Positions 24,359 to 32,039 of a stretch of DNA of 64,000 nucleotides are shown here, one piece after another. Source of the DNA: Streptomyces atratus (GTDB taxonomy: Bacteria; Actinomycetota; Actinomycetes; Streptomycetales; Streptomycetaceae); contig NZ_FPJO01000016.1 of the NCBI RefSeq assembly GCF_900119365.1, positions 118,639 to 182,638 on the forward strand, in the 5' to 3' direction. How positions within the stretch are numbered: the stretch's first letter is position 1; every line of letters begins with the position of its first letter. Both the position numbers and the translations under genes were made by a program. The notes beneath the pieces were generated by a model. The model saw only the letters and a list, made by a program, of their open reading frames with translations, did no database searches and was not told the DNA's origin.

Positions 24359-25156
24359 ATGGGGGTGCCTGTGGTTCGTATCCGGGTTCTCGTGGTGGAC
24401 GACCACCGTATTTTCGCCGAGTCGCTCGCAGCGGCGCTCGCGGCCGAACCGGACGTCGAGGTGTCGGCGGCGGGCAATGGCCCCGCCGCGTTACGGTGCC
24501 TGGAGCGGGCCGCCGCCGAGGGGCGCGGCTACGACGTGATGCTGGTCGACGCCGAACTGGGCATCGCGGGCGACCACCGGGCACCCGTCCCGGTCCCCGA
24601 CGGCGGGGAGAACGCCCCGGTGGACGGCATCTCCCTGGTGGCCGGGGTCCGTTCGGGCCGGCCGTCCGTGCGCACGGTGGTGCTCGCCGAGAAGGACGAC
24701 CCGGTCCGGGCCGCACTGGCACTGCAGGCCGGGGCCTTCGGCTGGGTCGCCAAGGACTGCTCGCTGCAACGGCTGCTCACGGTCGTGCGGGGAGTGCTGC
24801 GGGACGAGACGCATCTGCCCCCGGCGCTGCTCACCGGCGTACTGCGGGAGCTGACGGCGGCGCGCAAGCACCGCACCGAGAGCGAGCAGTTGGTCGAGTC
24901 GCTGACCCCACGCGAACGCGAGGTGCTGCGCTGCATGGTGGCGGGCCTGGGCCGCAAGGCGGTGGCCGAGCGGCTCTACCTCTCCCCGCACACGGTCCGT
25001 ACCCATATGCAGAACGTGCTGGGGAAGCTGGGCGTGCACTCCACCCTGGCCGCGGTCGCCCTGGCCCGCAGGGCGGGCGTCGGCCCGGCCGACCCGGCCC
25101 CGGCGGCGTCGGTCCTAGCCGGGAATGTTGTCGAACGGGGCGGTCAACTGGCGTAG
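24359..25156 (+). CDS. LuxR-type response regulator (contains TTA codon)
   Basis: A 265-residue regulator with receiver motifs VLVVDDHRIF (DD pair ~14-15), phospho-acceptor D64 in VMLVDAELG and the Lys of VAKD, then a LuxR helix-turn-helix (LTPREREVLRCMVAGLGRK, SPHTVRTHMQNVLGKLGV). A 20-residue Pro/Gly insertion after the acceptor strand (HRAPVPVPDGGENAP) is unusual. Codon 45 is TTA (24491-24493), the codon read by bldA tRNA, so expression may depend on developmental stage. The start ATG 24359 is chosen over 24338 because it fits the receiver N-terminus. No good ribosome binding site is seen. Its last 42 bases overlap the convergent marR gene. Confidence 0.9.
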   Translation: MGVPVVRIRVLVVDDHRIFAESLAAALAAEPDVEVSAAGNGPAALRCLERAAAEGRGYDVMLVDAELGIAGDHRAPVPVPDGGENAPVDGISLVAGVRSGRPSVRTVVLAEKDDPVRAALALQAGAFGWVAKDCSLQRLLTVVRGVLRDETHLPPALLTGVLRELTAARKHRTESEQLVESLTPREREVLRCMVAGLGRKAVAERLYLSPHTVRTHMQNVLGKLGVHSTLAAVALARRAGVGPADPAPAASVLAGNVVERGGQLA

Positions 25157-25612
25157 CAGCCCGGCCAGTTCGCCCCGCTGCTGGGTGGAGAGCTCGCTCA
25201 GGATGGCGCGCTCCTGGGCGAGCAGCCCGGCCAGCGACTGGTCGGCCTTGTCGCGCCCCTCGGCGGTGAGCCGGACGAGCACGCCGCGACGGTCGCTGGG
25301 GTCGGGGAGGCGCTCGACGAGGTTCTTCTTGGTCAGGCGGTCGATGCGGTTGGTCATCGTGCCGGAGGTGACCAGGGTCTGCGTGAGGAGTTGCCCGGGG
25401 GAGAGCTGGTAGGGGGCGCCGGCGCGACGCAGTGACGTCAGTACGTCGAACTCCCAGGGCTCAAGATTGTGCTCGGAGAAGGCGATCCGGCGGGCCCGGT
25501 CCAGATGGCGGGCCAGGCGGGAGACGCGGCTGAGCACCTCGAGTGGTTCCACGTCGAGGTCGGGGCGCTCGCGGCGCCATGCAGCGACCAGTCGGTCGAC
25601 CTCGTCCTCCAT
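25115..25612 (-). CDS. MarR-family transcriptional regulator
   Basis: A 165-residue winged-helix repressor. The core is LEPWEFDVLTSLRRAG, SPGQLLTQTLVTSGTMTNRIDRL (recognition helix), then the wing with LVERLPDPSDRRGVLVRLTAEG. The ATG at 25612 (MEDEVDRLVAAWRRERP) excludes the longer upstream frame, which runs through the operator region and the divergent gene. It is divergent from the methyltransferase gene with 88 bases between, where two palindromes of the same type lie. It probably represses itself and the neighbour. Ligand unknown. Confidence 0.93.
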   Translation of the reverse strand: MEDEVDRLVAAWRRERPDLDVEPLEVLSRVSRLARHLDRARRIAFSEHNLEPWEFDVLTSLRRAGAPYQLSPGQLLTQTLVTSGTMTNRIDRLTKKNLVERLPDPSDRRGVLVRLTAEGRDKADQSLAGLLAQERAILSELSTQQRGELAGLLRQLTAPFDNIPG

Positions 25613-25648
25613 GTGGATCAGTGTAGAGGGTCTGTCGACATGAAGTCT

Positions 25649-25675
25649 CTTGAATTCAAGTGTCTTGACATCAAG
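25649..25675. promoter_or_regulatory. Two palindromic operator sites in the marR-tam intergenic region
   Basis: CTTGAATTCAAG (25649-25660, perfect) and CTTGACATCAAG (25664-25675, arms CTTGA/TCAAG) have centres 15 bp apart. The CTTGA-n2-TCAAG consensus and the location in the divergent gap are typical of MarR operators. Binding by the adjacent MarR protein is inferred. Confidence 0.7.
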
Positions 25676-25700
25676 ATATTCTCGGCGTGATCCTGAGCCC

Positions 25701-26498
25701 ATGACCACACCCACCTGGGACCCGCAGCAGTACCTGCGCCACGCCGACCACCGCACCCGCCCCTTCCTCGACCTCCTCGCCCGCATCCCCGAACTCCCGG
25801 CCGCCCCCGCACCCCGTATCGCCGACCTCGGCTGCGGAGCGGGCAACGTCACCGTCCTGCTCGCCGACCGCTGGCCCGGGGCCCGGATCACCGGCTACGA
25901 CAACTCCCCGCAGATGCTCGAACGGGCCCGCGCCCACGCCGGCCCCCACCTCGACTTCGCCGAGGCCGACGCCACGACCTGGACCCCCGCCGAGCGTCAC
26001 GACCTGATCGTCTCCAACGCCCTGCTCCAGTGGGTCCCCGACCACGCCGCCCGCTTCCCGGCCTGGCTGGACGCGATCACTCCTGGCGGCACCTTCGCCT
26101 TCCAGGTCCCCGGCAACTTCGACCAGCCCAGCCACGTACTGATGCGCGAACTCGCCGGCTCCCCGCGCTGGCGCGACCGCCTCGCCGACCAATTGCGCCA
26201 CGCCGACGCGGTGCTCACCCCCACCGCCTACCTCGACGCGCTGACCGCCCCCGGCATCACGGCGGACGTCTGGGAGACCACGTATCTGCACCTCCTGCCC
26301 GGCCAGGACCCGGTCCTGGACTGGGTGAAGGGCACCGGCCTGCGCCCCGTCCTGACCGCCCTCGCCGACGACCCCGAGGCCCGCGACGCCTTCCTCGCCG
26401 AATACCGCGACCTGCTCCGCGCCGCCTACCCCCAGGGCCCGCACGGCACCGTCTTCCCGTTCCGCCGCATCTTCGCCGTGGCCCGCAAGGAGAAGTGA
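25701..26498 (+). CDS. tam: Trans-aconitate 2-methyltransferase-like SAM methyltransferase
   Basis: A 265-residue class I methyltransferase closest in pattern to Tam, which methyl-esterifies trans-aconitate. N-terminal TWDPQQYLRHADHRTRPFLDLL, SAM loop IADLGCGAGNVTVLLADRWPGA, acidic ribose-binding ITGYDNSPQML, and LIVSNALLQWVPDH are all Tam hallmarks. The ATG at 25701 is the natural start. The downstream glyoxalase-fold gene overlaps its stop by one base (TGATG). Exact substrate is uncertain. Confidence 0.88.
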   Translation: MTTPTWDPQQYLRHADHRTRPFLDLLARIPELPAAPAPRIADLGCGAGNVTVLLADRWPGARITGYDNSPQMLERARAHAGPHLDFAEADATTWTPAERHDLIVSNALLQWVPDHAARFPAWLDAITPGGTFAFQVPGNFDQPSHVLMRELAGSPRWRDRLADQLRHADAVLTPTAYLDALTAPGITADVWETTYLHLLPGQDPVLDWVKGTGLRPVLTALADDPEARDAFLAEYRDLLRAAYPQGPHGTVFPFRRIFAVARKEK

Positions 26499-26860
26499 TG
26501 ATCGCCGCTGTCGACCACGTACAGCTCGCCGCCCCGGAGGGCTCCGAGGGCGCCCTGCGCGCCTACTACGCCGACATCCTCGGCATGACGGAGATCGTCA
26601 AACCCCCGGCCCTCGCGTCCCGCGGCGGCTGCTGGTTCCAGGCGGGTCCGGTCCAGCTCCACCTGGGCATCGAGCAGGACTTCCGCCCGGCGAGGAAGGC
26701 CCACCCCGGGCTGCGCGTCACGGACATCGAGGCATACGCGGCCCGGCTGGAGGAGCGGGGTGCCGAGGTGCGCTGGGACGGTGATCTGCCGGGGCACCGT
26801 CGCTTCTACAGCCACGATCCGGTGGGGAACCGGCTGGAGTTCCTGGAGCGGGCCGCCTGA
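26498..26860 (+). CDS. Glyoxalase/bleomycin-resistance-fold (VOC) protein
   Basis: A 120-residue vicinal-oxygen-chelate protein: AAVDHVQLAAPEGSEGALRA, then YYADILGMTEIVKP, GCWFQAGPVQLHLGIE, and YSHDPVGNRLEFLE. Metal-ligand-like residues are H7, the Glu of HLGIE and the terminal Glu. It is translationally coupled to the tam-like gene. Such small VOC proteins detoxify or bind small electrophiles. The substrate is unknown. Confidence 0.9.
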   Translation: MIAAVDHVQLAAPEGSEGALRAYYADILGMTEIVKPPALASRGGCWFQAGPVQLHLGIEQDFRPARKAHPGLRVTDIEAYAARLEERGAEVRWDGDLPGHRRFYSHDPVGNRLEFLERAA

Positions 26861-26903
26861 CGAGCAGCAGGGCTCAGCCGGTTGTAGTCCCACGTCCAGC
26901 CGT

Positions 26904-27254
26904 TCACCGCAGCCCGGCCTCTGCTTCCGCCGTCTCATGGATACGCCGTATCTCGGTGATCGTTTCGGCGGGGTCTTCCTCGCCTGCGTCCACGAGCCGC
27001 TCCAGCGCATGCAGCCGGGCGGCTTGCTCGGGATGCCGCTCGATCGCCAAGAACACGGCCCAGGAGTGGATGAACGCCCTCAGCGGAGAGAGGCTCTGCG
27101 TCTGCTGCGCGTTCGTCGTGGCCTCGAAAAGATGCTGAGTGAGTGCGGGAATGCGGCTGGGGGCGATCCGGGCAACCGCAGCCCGCAAGGCGTCGGGTGT
27201 GAGCTCAGGCATGGGGATCAGCGGTCCGTACGGGCTGTCGGGCCGTGCGCTCAC
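26904..27254 (-). CDS. Small helical protein (DUF6247-like)
   Basis: A 116-residue protein that starts at the GTG at 27254 with GGAGG six bases upstream and overlaps the stop of the ATP-binding gene (GTGA). It has a Pro/Asp-rich N-terminus, then LTPDALRAAVARIAPSRIPAL and further amphipathic helices, with an acidic C-terminus. I associate this pattern with DUF6247 proteins that accompany ATP-binding regulators in Streptomyces, but this is a recollection. The 5' extension to 27398 is Arg-rich and out of family. Confidence 0.7.
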   Translation of the reverse strand: MSARPDSPYGPLIPMPELTPDALRAAVARIAPSRIPALTQHLFEATTNAQQTQSLSPLRAFIHSWAVFLAIERHPEQAARLHALERLVDAGEEDPAETITEIRRIHETAEAEAGLR

Positions 27255-27796
27255 GGTGACCTCCGGTGCGGGTGATTCGGCCTTCGTTCGTACGGTACCG
27301 GCAGCGGCGCCAAGGGGATGTCCGCCCGGTGCGGCCGACCGGGCGGAGCCTGTCCGTGTCCGGCGTCGACCTCGGCCCAGACGAGCAGACCGCCGCATAC
27401 GCGCCGCTGGCCCCAGTCGGTGGCAAGCGTGTCGACGATCAGCAGCCCGCGTCCGTCCTCCTGGTCCGGCGGTGGCGCGCCCGCTGCGGTCGCGCTGCCC
27501 TGCCCTTCGTCGAGCACTCCGACGACGGCCGCCCGAGCGGCACAGGACAGCACAACGGTGATGGAACGGCTCGCGCTGTGCTCCAGGGCATTGGCGGCGA
27601 GCTCACCGGTGATCAGTTCCAGAGCGTCCACTGTGTCCGGCGGCAGACCCCAGGACCGGGCCGTCGTCGATACGTAACAGCGGGCCGCGCTCGCCGACGC
27701 GAGGGTTCCACCGGGTAAGGAGACCAATCCCAGGGCCTGTGGAGCGGTGGCGCAGCACACGAGGGCGTTGTGGACGATTTCGATGAGCGGCGGCAT
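27251..27796 (-). CDS. ATP-binding (anti-sigma/HATPase-type) regulatory protein
   Basis: A 181-residue GHKL-fold ATPase of the RsbW/SpoIIAB-like class abundant in Streptomyces. N-box VDALELITGELAANALEHS, G1 region VGVLDEGQGS, G2 DGRGLLIVDTLATDWG. No kinase substrate domain is attached. Start ATG 27796 follows GAAGGAGG. It is coupled to the downstream gene and lies in a cluster resembling the abaA locus. Likely role: partner-switching control of a sigma factor or of the neighbouring XRE regulator (inference). Confidence 0.85.
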   Translation of the reverse strand: MPPLIEIVHNALVCCATAPQALGLVSLPGGTLASASAARCYVSTTARSWGLPPDTVDALELITGELAANALEHSASRSITVVLSCAARAAVVGVLDEGQGSATAAGAPPPDQEDGRGLLIVDTLATDWGQRRVCGGLLVWAEVDAGHGQAPPGRPHRADIPLAPLPVPYERRPNHPHRRSP

Positions 27797-27809
27797 GACC
27801 GTACCTCCT

Positions 27810-28097
27810 TCACTGGTCTTCATCGGTGTCCGCCGGGGTGAGGCGGGCGCCGCGGCTCTCGGCAACGCGCAGGGTGTCGCGCAACGCGTCGGTCAACTTG
27901 GCGATCAGGAGCCAGAGTTCGGAGGCATGCAGGGCGGGGTCGGAGAGCGCTTCCTGTGCCTGATCGAGGAGCTGGCCTGCGAGGCCGAGCTGCGCGAACT
28001 CGATCCGGTCGGCGAGCCGGGACAGCGGGCCGGTGCCGTCCGTGGAGAGGTAACAGGGCTTCCCGTCCGCCCCGGCCCAGGGCAGCAGCCGGATCAC
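27810..28097 (-). CDS. Small regulator-cluster protein of unknown function
   Basis: A 95-residue protein from the GTG at 28097: IRLLPWAGADGKPCYLSTDG, then a helical region (LADRIEFAQLGLAGQLLDQA) and a tail with ALRDTLRVAESRGARL. Similar small proteins ('LLPW..pdGkpcyLs.d..G..SrlAD.iE..Ql') recur next to ATP-binding and XRE genes in Streptomyces. The longer minus-strand frame up to 28859 is antisense to the XRE gene and is not coding. The start is 15 bases from the divergent XRE start. It is 13 bases upstream of the ATP-binding gene. Confidence 0.75.
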   Translation of the reverse strand: MIRLLPWAGADGKPCYLSTDGTGPLSRLADRIEFAQLGLAGQLLDQAQEALSDPALHASELWLLIAKLTDALRDTLRVAESRGARLTPADTDEDQ

Positions 28098-28112
28098 CGG
28101 CTCGGCCTTGCG

Positions 28113-28931
28113 TTGCGCACGCTGCGCCGGCGTGCCGGGCTCAACCTTCCCGATGCGGTCGGACGGTTGGGGCTCTCCGGGCCATCCGCGCTCAGCAAGA
28201 TCGAGAACGGGAAGCAGCGTGTTCCGTCGGCAGCCCTGGACAAGTACTTCGATGCCTACGGTGTTGAGGACGCGCAGCGCATGGCCGAGATCAGGAAACT
28301 GGCTTCCCTCGCGTCGTCGCCGCGCAGGACCAACCTGTTCAACCAATACCGCGACGCGGTCCGTGACCCTTTCGCCGACTATCTCGAACTCGAAGAGCTG
28401 GCTACGCACGCGGACTGGTATGCGGTCCAGCTGATTCCCGGGCTCCTCCAGACCCCTGAGTACGCGCACGCGGTTGTGGATGGCAGCGGCAAGTGGCGGA
28501 CCGCGCGAGAGGTGCGCACATTCGTCGAGTTGCGCATGAAGCGCCAGCAGGTCCTGCGCCGGGAGAACTCCCTGTCCCTGTGGTGTGTGCTGGATGAGGC
28601 CGCGTTGCGCAGGAAGATCGGCGGCGCACAGATCATGACTGGACAACTCCATCATTTGCTGTCCATCACTGAGGAGCTGCCTGGGGTTGAGATCCAGGTC
28701 CTGCCGTTCAGCGCTGGTGTTCACGCAGGGATCGATGGGGCCTTCACAGTCTTCCGGTTCGACGCCGGAGATCCTCTGGCCGTGGTGGAGCCACTGACAA
28801 CCGCCCTCTATCTGGAGGAGGATGTTCACGTGGGGCGCTACGAAGTCGCCTTCAATCACCTGCGTGCGCGGGCGCTGGACATCGCGGCTTCACGCGACTT
28901 CATCAGTGAGCTCATCAAGGAGGAAGTTTGA
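28113..28931 (+). CDS. XRE-family regulator with DUF5753 (WhiJ-like)
   Basis: A 272-residue protein. Residues ~1-55 are a helix-turn-helix (LRRRAGLNLPDAVGRLGLSG, SALSKIENGKQRVP). From ~85 it is a DUF5753 domain (FADYLELEELATHADWYAVQ, IPGLLQTPEYAHAV, LPGVEIQVLPFSAGVHAG). TTG at 28113 is the only start codon in frame between the divergent gene and the HTH and lacks a ribosome binding site, so the start is uncertain and the mRNA may be leaderless. The following DUF397 gene overlaps its stop. WhiJ-type proteins act with BldB-type DUF397 proteins in development. Confidence 0.85.
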   Translation: MRTLRRRAGLNLPDAVGRLGLSGPSALSKIENGKQRVPSAALDKYFDAYGVEDAQRMAEIRKLASLASSPRRTNLFNQYRDAVRDPFADYLELEELATHADWYAVQLIPGLLQTPEYAHAVVDGSGKWRTAREVRTFVELRMKRQQVLRRENSLSLWCVLDEAALRRKIGGAQIMTGQLHHLLSITEELPGVEIQVLPFSAGVHAGIDGAFTVFRFDAGDPLAVVEPLTTALYLEEDVHVGRYEVAFNHLRARALDIAASRDFISELIKEEV

Positions 28932-29140
28932 CCGGCAAGGCTGACCTTAGTGCGGCCAACTGGAAGAAGAGCAGCTTTAGTTCAGGTGGAGACAACTGCG
29001 TTGAGGTGGCGTTCGCAGGTGGTGTGACCGGCATCCGCGACTCGAAGGTTGCGCAATGTCCCGTTCTCGCGGTCACCGCCGACGCGTTCGCCGCATTCCT
29101 CGGCGGAGTCAAGGACGGCGGACTGGACCGGACCGTCTGA
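28928..29140 (+). CDS. DUF397 protein (BldB-like)
   Basis: A 70-residue DUF397 protein with the family core AANWKKSSFSSGGDNCVEVAF, GIRDSK and AFAAFLGGVKDG. The TTG at 28928 overlaps the stop of the XRE gene and has AAGGAGG 4 bases before it. XRE/DUF5753 plus DUF397 pairs are a widespread Streptomyces unit related to whiJ/bldB. Function of this copy is unknown. Confidence 0.9.
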   Translation: MTGKADLSAANWKKSSFSSGGDNCVEVAFAGGVTGIRDSKVAQCPVLAVTADAFAAFLGGVKDGGLDRTV

Positions 29141-29163
29141 CGTAGCCGCCTTCGGGCAAAGAC

Positions 29164-29201
29164 ACGAGGTGGGCTGCCCAGGCCGGGGCAGCCCACCTCG
29201 T
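29164..29201 (+). terminator. Strong hairpin terminator after the DUF397 gene
   Basis: A 16-bp perfect stem (arms 29164-29179 and 29186-29201) with loop AGGCCG, 24 bases after the stop, ending in a short T-rich tail. It also separates the convergent debris gene that ends at 29224. Confidence 0.9.
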
Positions 29202-29223
29202 TGTCCGGTTCGGCAGGCGGAGG

Positions 29224-31020
29224 TCAGTTGAGAGCCTGGAAGTTGTTCCAGCCGGAAGTGCCTACGGCGACTCCACTGCCTGAGATGTTCGGATAGAAGT
29301 AGAGCTGGGCGTCGCCTCCGGTGGCCCAGACGTCAGTCTTCGCGTCGCCGTTCGCATCGGGCACGGCCGTGAACAGCGGACGGTTGGTGCGGGTCCAGCC
29401 GGACCCGATGGCGACGGACGCGGGGCCGGTGCCAAGTCCTTCGCCGGAGTTCCCCGTGCCTTCGTAGAGGCGCAGCTCTCCGCTTGTCTTGTGGCGTGCG
29501 ATCAGGTCGACATGACCGTTTCCAGTGCGGTCTCCCGGCGCGGCAAGGTCGTAGCTGGACCATAATCCCTCGCCGATCAGGACAGGTGCCCGGCTTGCGT
29601 CGAGGTAGAAGGAATCGGAGCCGAAGTAGAGCCAGAGCAGGTTGCCTTCCTTGACCAGGAGGTCCGGGAATCCTGGCACGTCGATGGTTCCGTCGCCGTC
29701 GGTGTCCAGCGGTCCGTCGATGTCTCCGATGGCGAGGATCTGGTCGGCTGCTGCCCAGTGGTTGTTCGCCTCGTCCAGTGCCTGGAGCTCTCGCGCGCCG
29801 GTCAGACAGGACTGGGACTGTCCATCGGCTTGTTCGTCACGGCTCGTACAGGCGAAGCCCACTCCATTGTTGGGGAACACGTGCAGTGTTCTGCCCCCGT
29901 CGCCCGGCAGTGCTGCGATCAGGTCTTCGTATCCGTCGCCCGTCCAGTCGCCGCGGTGGGTGATGCCGGCTCCGTTGAAGTCGGTGTTACCTGCTGCGGT
30001 GGCGGTTCCCACGCGGCCGTTTCCCTGTCCGGGATAGAGCCACAGTTCGCCGTCGGTGCGCACACCGTAGAGATCTGCGTTGCCATCACCGTTGAGGTCA
30101 CCGGCCTTGTCCGGGATGGCAGGGCTGTTGGCGTAGAAGAGGTATTGCGCTCTGTCGGACCGGTTCTGAGCCGCGTCGAGACTGCGACGGACGTACAGCC
30201 TCTGCGAGCCGGCCGAAGGCGGAGTCAGGGTGATCTTGCCGTCCTTCTTCCCGTCTCCGTCCAGGTCCTCCGTGGGCGCAATGATGCGGACGGTGGTGTC
30301 CCAGTCGGTCCAGTACTCGTATGCCGTCACATCGTTGACGCCACCATTGCCGATGATGAACGAGCCGTGCTTACGGGCTTCTCCCGTCTGTTGCGGCCAG
30401 CCGTCCGAGCCGTCGGGGAAGCCGGTCGACTTGATGGTCGGCGGGGTACTCGGACGGTTGGGGTCGAAGACGAACCGGCAACCGGGCTGACCTGCGGCCG
30501 GTGTCCATGCGGAACATGGAGCGGGCCAGCCCGTTGGTCATGTTCTCGGTATCCCATGCGCGCGGTGGGTGTCGTTGCCCCGTCCCACCCCGCGCCATTG
30601 AAGATGGTCCAGGCTTCGCGCGCACCAGTGACGGCCGGATCGATGTATACGGGGTACTTCGTCTCTTCGCCTGTGAGCAGAGACTGGTCTGGCGAAAGAC
30701 TTATCTGATCGTCAGCAACTTGGATGGGGACGACCGATTCGCGGGCGCCGTGACCGGGTTCGAACTCGCCGTTCGGCGCCGGTCCTCCGTCAGACGGTGT
30801 GGCCGAGCGGGCCGTGGTCGGAGTCGCGGTCGTACTGCTGTCCCACATGCGTGGCGCGGGGGCGATGAACACCTTCTGGCCAGCGGGATCGATGGCAGCC
30901 AGGTTGCCATCACCATCGGTCGTGACGCTCAGCCCGTCGGTGGAAAAAGCCAGCCCAATCGACCTGAGTTCTGGATTGGCAGCCGCTTCGGCGGACTTGA
31001 CTACCAGGAGTCGACTGAAT
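29224..31020 (-). pseudogene. Remnant of a large FG-GAP/secreted repeat protein gene
   Basis: On the minus strand, three reading frames in succession code for pieces of one large extracellular protein. About 31020-30560 gives LVVKSAEAAANPELRSIG, FIAPAPRMWDSS and ETKYPVYIDPAVTGAREAWT. After a one-base shift near 30557, TENMTNGLARSMFRMDTG follows. After a deletion near 30490, a third frame gives CRFVFDPNRPSTPP, WTDWDTTVRI and four FG-GAP/VCBS-type repeats (DLNGDGNADLYG, GDWTGDGYEDLIA and others) to a stop at 29224. Intact Streptomyces relatives are well over 1000 residues with LamG or RHS parts. The signal peptide and most of the middle are missing. The piece 29224-30330 is open but has no proper start. 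Confidence 0.8.
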
Positions 31021-31037
31021 CCGGAATTGTTTGCATC

Positions 31038-31484
31038 ATGGGAAAGCTTGGAAATTTGAAGAATAATCTCACTGGTGTCGACTGGTGGAAGCATAAGGGG
31101 GTGAACATCGGAGTCGGCATTCTTGCCACTGTGGGAACGGCGGCCTGTATTGCGTCAGTCGTTTGCGGTGCAGGTCTGTTCGTTGTCGGATCCGCAGCCC
31201 TCTACGCAGGAGGCCTGGCAGCCCATATGGCCCTCAGCTCCGAGGAGGAGCGGAGACAAGGGGCAGGAAAGTGCATGCTCGGAACGGCAAAAGCTGAACT
31301 TAAGGGAATTGCCTTCGGTACCCTCTTTGGTAGAGGAATGCTCGGAGCGGTTAGGAAGGGAGGTAATTTGTTCTATTCGCGATGGGCGATAAAGGGCGGT
31401 CATGCTCGAATTAACAGCATAGTTACTGGTCCCAGGAAGGGTGGATTGCCGCTTCTGTGGAATCGTGGTGGATTCCTTCCTTAG
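31038..31484 (+). pseudogene. C-terminal fragment of a polymorphic toxin-like protein
   Basis: An open frame of 148 codons from ATG 31038. It begins GKLGNLKNNLTGVDWWKHKG, has two hydrophobic Gly/Ala/Cys-rich helices (~20-65: GVNIGVGILATVGTAACI, GAGLFVVGSAALYAGGLA), a charged SSEEERRQGAGK segment and a basic tail ending LPLLWNRGGFLP. This arrangement matches the region just before or including the toxin tip of RHS/LamG secreted proteins of actinobacteria. No ribosome binding site precedes the ATG and there is no signal peptide, so it is an orphaned end joined back-to-back to the FG-GAP remnant near 31020-31035. GC is lower than the surroundings. The toxin fold is not identified. Confidence 0.6.
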
Positions 31485-31503
31485 GTAGTCGTCGCCTTCA
31501 AAG

Positions 31504-31540
31504 CGGCAGGCGCAAAGCCGTTACGGCTTTGCGCCTGCCG
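31504..31540 (+). terminator. 17-bp stem terminator after the toxin fragment
   Basis: Arms 31504-31520 and 31524-31540 are perfectly complementary around a TTA loop. It lies 20 bases after the stop of the toxin-like fragment, the expected end of the original large transcript. Confidence 0.85.
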
Positions 31541-31588
31541 TGCTCCCGCATTGAAGTGACGACATCCGCGAGTGAATTAGGGTCAAGA

Positions 31589-31900
31589 ATGAATAAAGTG
31601 CATTGCTCGACGCGTCATCACGTAGATTTGGATCGCGTTGGATCCGCGAATGGCATAAATGGTCGCATTTCCTTTTGGGGAGTTTTGAGCGGGTGTCGCG
31701 TGCCTCTAATTCTTTGGGTGGCGATAGCGGTAATCATCGGAATCTTGTTGAGCTGGAAAGCTGCGACAGTTATTGCAGTTTTGTTTGCTGCCCTGTGTCT
31801 TATATCTTTCCTTCTGAATGGGTTGAAGGGGCACACAATGAGGTGTAGTGCACTGAGGTCCGTTTCGGGAACCCTTCGGATGGCGGACTACATCTCCTGA
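31589..31900 (+). CDS. Small two-helix membrane protein, candidate immunity protein
   Basis: A 103-residue protein from ATG 31589 (MNKVHCSTRHHVDLDRVG). Two adjacent hydrophobic segments, ~36-52 (VPLILWVAIAVIIGILL) and ~57-74 (AATVIAVLFAALCLISFLL), are followed by a basic tail (GLKGHTMRCSALRSVSG). AT-rich codon use sets it apart from core genes. It follows a toxin-like C-terminus, the classic position of an immunity gene, which is the only functional hint. No ribosome binding site is obvious (AGGGTCAAG upstream). It may be a degenerate gene. Confidence 0.5.
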   Translation: MNKVHCSTRHHVDLDRVGSANGINGRISFWGVLSGCRVPLILWVAIAVIIGILLSWKAATVIAVLFAALCLISFLLNGLKGHTMRCSALRSVSGTLRMADYIS

Positions 31901-32001
31901 ACATCGGGCAACGGTGCACCTGCCTCGGGTGCGGCTCGAGCAGCAAGGCATCTGGGCCGAGGAGGCCGGGAACGGTGCTCCCCTTGCCCCGTCCGGGGTG
32001 A

Positions 32002-32039
32002 AAGAGCTGAACGGGTGGCCGGCCCCCCGTTCAGCTCTT
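32002..32039 (-). terminator. Terminator overlapping the end of the tetR gene
   Basis: 14-bp arms AAGAGCTGAACGGG (32002-32015) and CCCGTTCAGCTCTT (32026-32039). The right arm contains the last codons and stop of the TetR gene. Read on the minus strand the stem ends in CTCTTT. Confidence 0.8.

Noticed and set aside
27747..28112. Long N-terminal extension of the XRE gene
   Set aside because: It would overlap two minus-strand genes that have family-like sequence, and it lacks similarity to DUF5753 regulators until residue ~120.
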